Shown here piece by piece: positions 37,596-37,647 of a stretch of DNA of 37,647 nucleotides (within the stretch, counting starts at the first letter, position 1; each line of letters starts with the position of its first letter). The notes below the pieces were generated by a model. The model did no database searches. It was given only the letters and a program-made list of their open reading frames with translations, and had not been told where the DNA came from. The DNA is from an uncultured Atopobium sp. (GTDB taxonomy: Bacteria; Actinomycetota; Coriobacteriia; Coriobacteriales; Atopobiaceae): NCBI GenBank assembly GCA_937997345.1, contig CALKTD010000025.1:1-37647 (forward strand), in the 5' to 3' direction. A program made the translations under genes and the position numbers.

Positions 37596-37647
37596 GGAGA
37601 GCTGACCGAGAGGCCGAAGGTGCTCGCCTGCTAAGCGAGTATGGGCC
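37596..37647 (+). tRNA. tRNA-Ser(GCT), partial at window edge
   Basis: Starts GGAGAGC (acceptor 5' strand), followed by a serine-type D arm. The anticodon arm CTCGC-CTGCTAA-GCGAG gives anticodon GCT, reading AGC/AGU serine codons. The sequence stops in the variable arm at the window end, so the T arm and 3' end are not seen. Confidence 0.93.

Noticed and set aside
1..37647. CRISPR arrays, insertion sequences, integrases, toxin-antitoxin or defence genes
   Set aside because: None seen. There are no regularly spaced repeats, transposase motifs or tRNA-flanked islands; all genes look like core chromosomal genes.

Overview
The window looks like chromosomal DNA from a Coriobacteriia bacterium of the Atopobium/Lancefieldella/Olsenella group. 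This is inferred, not proven. The reasons are a moderate GC content, a 16S 5' end with AGAGTTCGATCC (the C in place of T is, as I recall, typical of Atopobium-type 16S), strong GGAGG ribosome binding sites, a short bacterial-type SRP RNA, an atp-murA-LCP gene block, and a single-chain pyruvate:ferredoxin oxidoreductase that points to an anaerobe. I see no insertion sequences, integrases, phage genes, CRISPR arrays or defence islands. This is core-genome DNA, so the unusual points are altered active sites and non-coding structure.

Layout. At 1-604 lie the 5' end of a 16S rRNA gene (minus strand), its leader, tandem promoter candidates and a helically phased A-tract region. From 605 to 4792 the minus strand carries a divergent phosphohexomutase homologue, galU, a DtxR/MntR-type metalloregulator and an LCP cell-wall ligase. 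These are followed by murA and the complete F1Fo ATP synthase operon, atpBEFHAGDC (6109-12866). Then come upp, rpiB, tsaC, prmC and prfA (13378-17417). A plus-strand gene for an unknown membrane-anchored protein (17632-19350) shares a bidirectional terminator with dedA, followed by the SRP RNA gene, pgi and a hypothetical gene. Plus-strand trxA and a PAP2 phosphatase gene come next. A minus-strand run follows: a YfcE-like phosphodiesterase, a LytTR response regulator with its LytS-like kinase, queT, a gatD-like gene and murT. Further right are the pyruvate:ferredoxin oxidoreductase, a hypothetical gene and purH. The window ends with plus-strand GNAT and gluQ genes and the first 52 nt of a tRNA-Ser(GCT) with its own promoter.

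How the genes fit together. GalU (UDP-glucose), MurA (first committed peptidoglycan step), the LCP enzyme (polymer attachment) and the MurT/GatD-like pair (peptidoglycan amidation in other bacteria) are envelope functions. Pgi, RpiB and the oxidoreductase are carbon metabolism; Upp and PurH supply nucleotides. PrmC methylates the RF1 encoded just upstream. QueT (queuosine-precursor uptake) and GluQ (glutamylation of queuosine in tRNA-Asp) belong to one tRNA-modification pathway.

Most notable observations: (1) the GatD-like protein lacks both the catalytic Cys and His of its glutaminase site, and the partner MurT has diverged at the matching Mur-ligase motifs; (2) the phosphohexomutase has Thr where the phosphoserine should be and an altered phosphate loop; (3) the 8-mer GCGAGAAG occurs 17 times on both strands by my reading, in several reading frames and between genes, like an uptake or architecture signal; (4) five consecutive hairpins lie between atpB and atpE; (5) A-tracts phased at about 10.5-12.5 bp lie upstream of the rRNA promoters.
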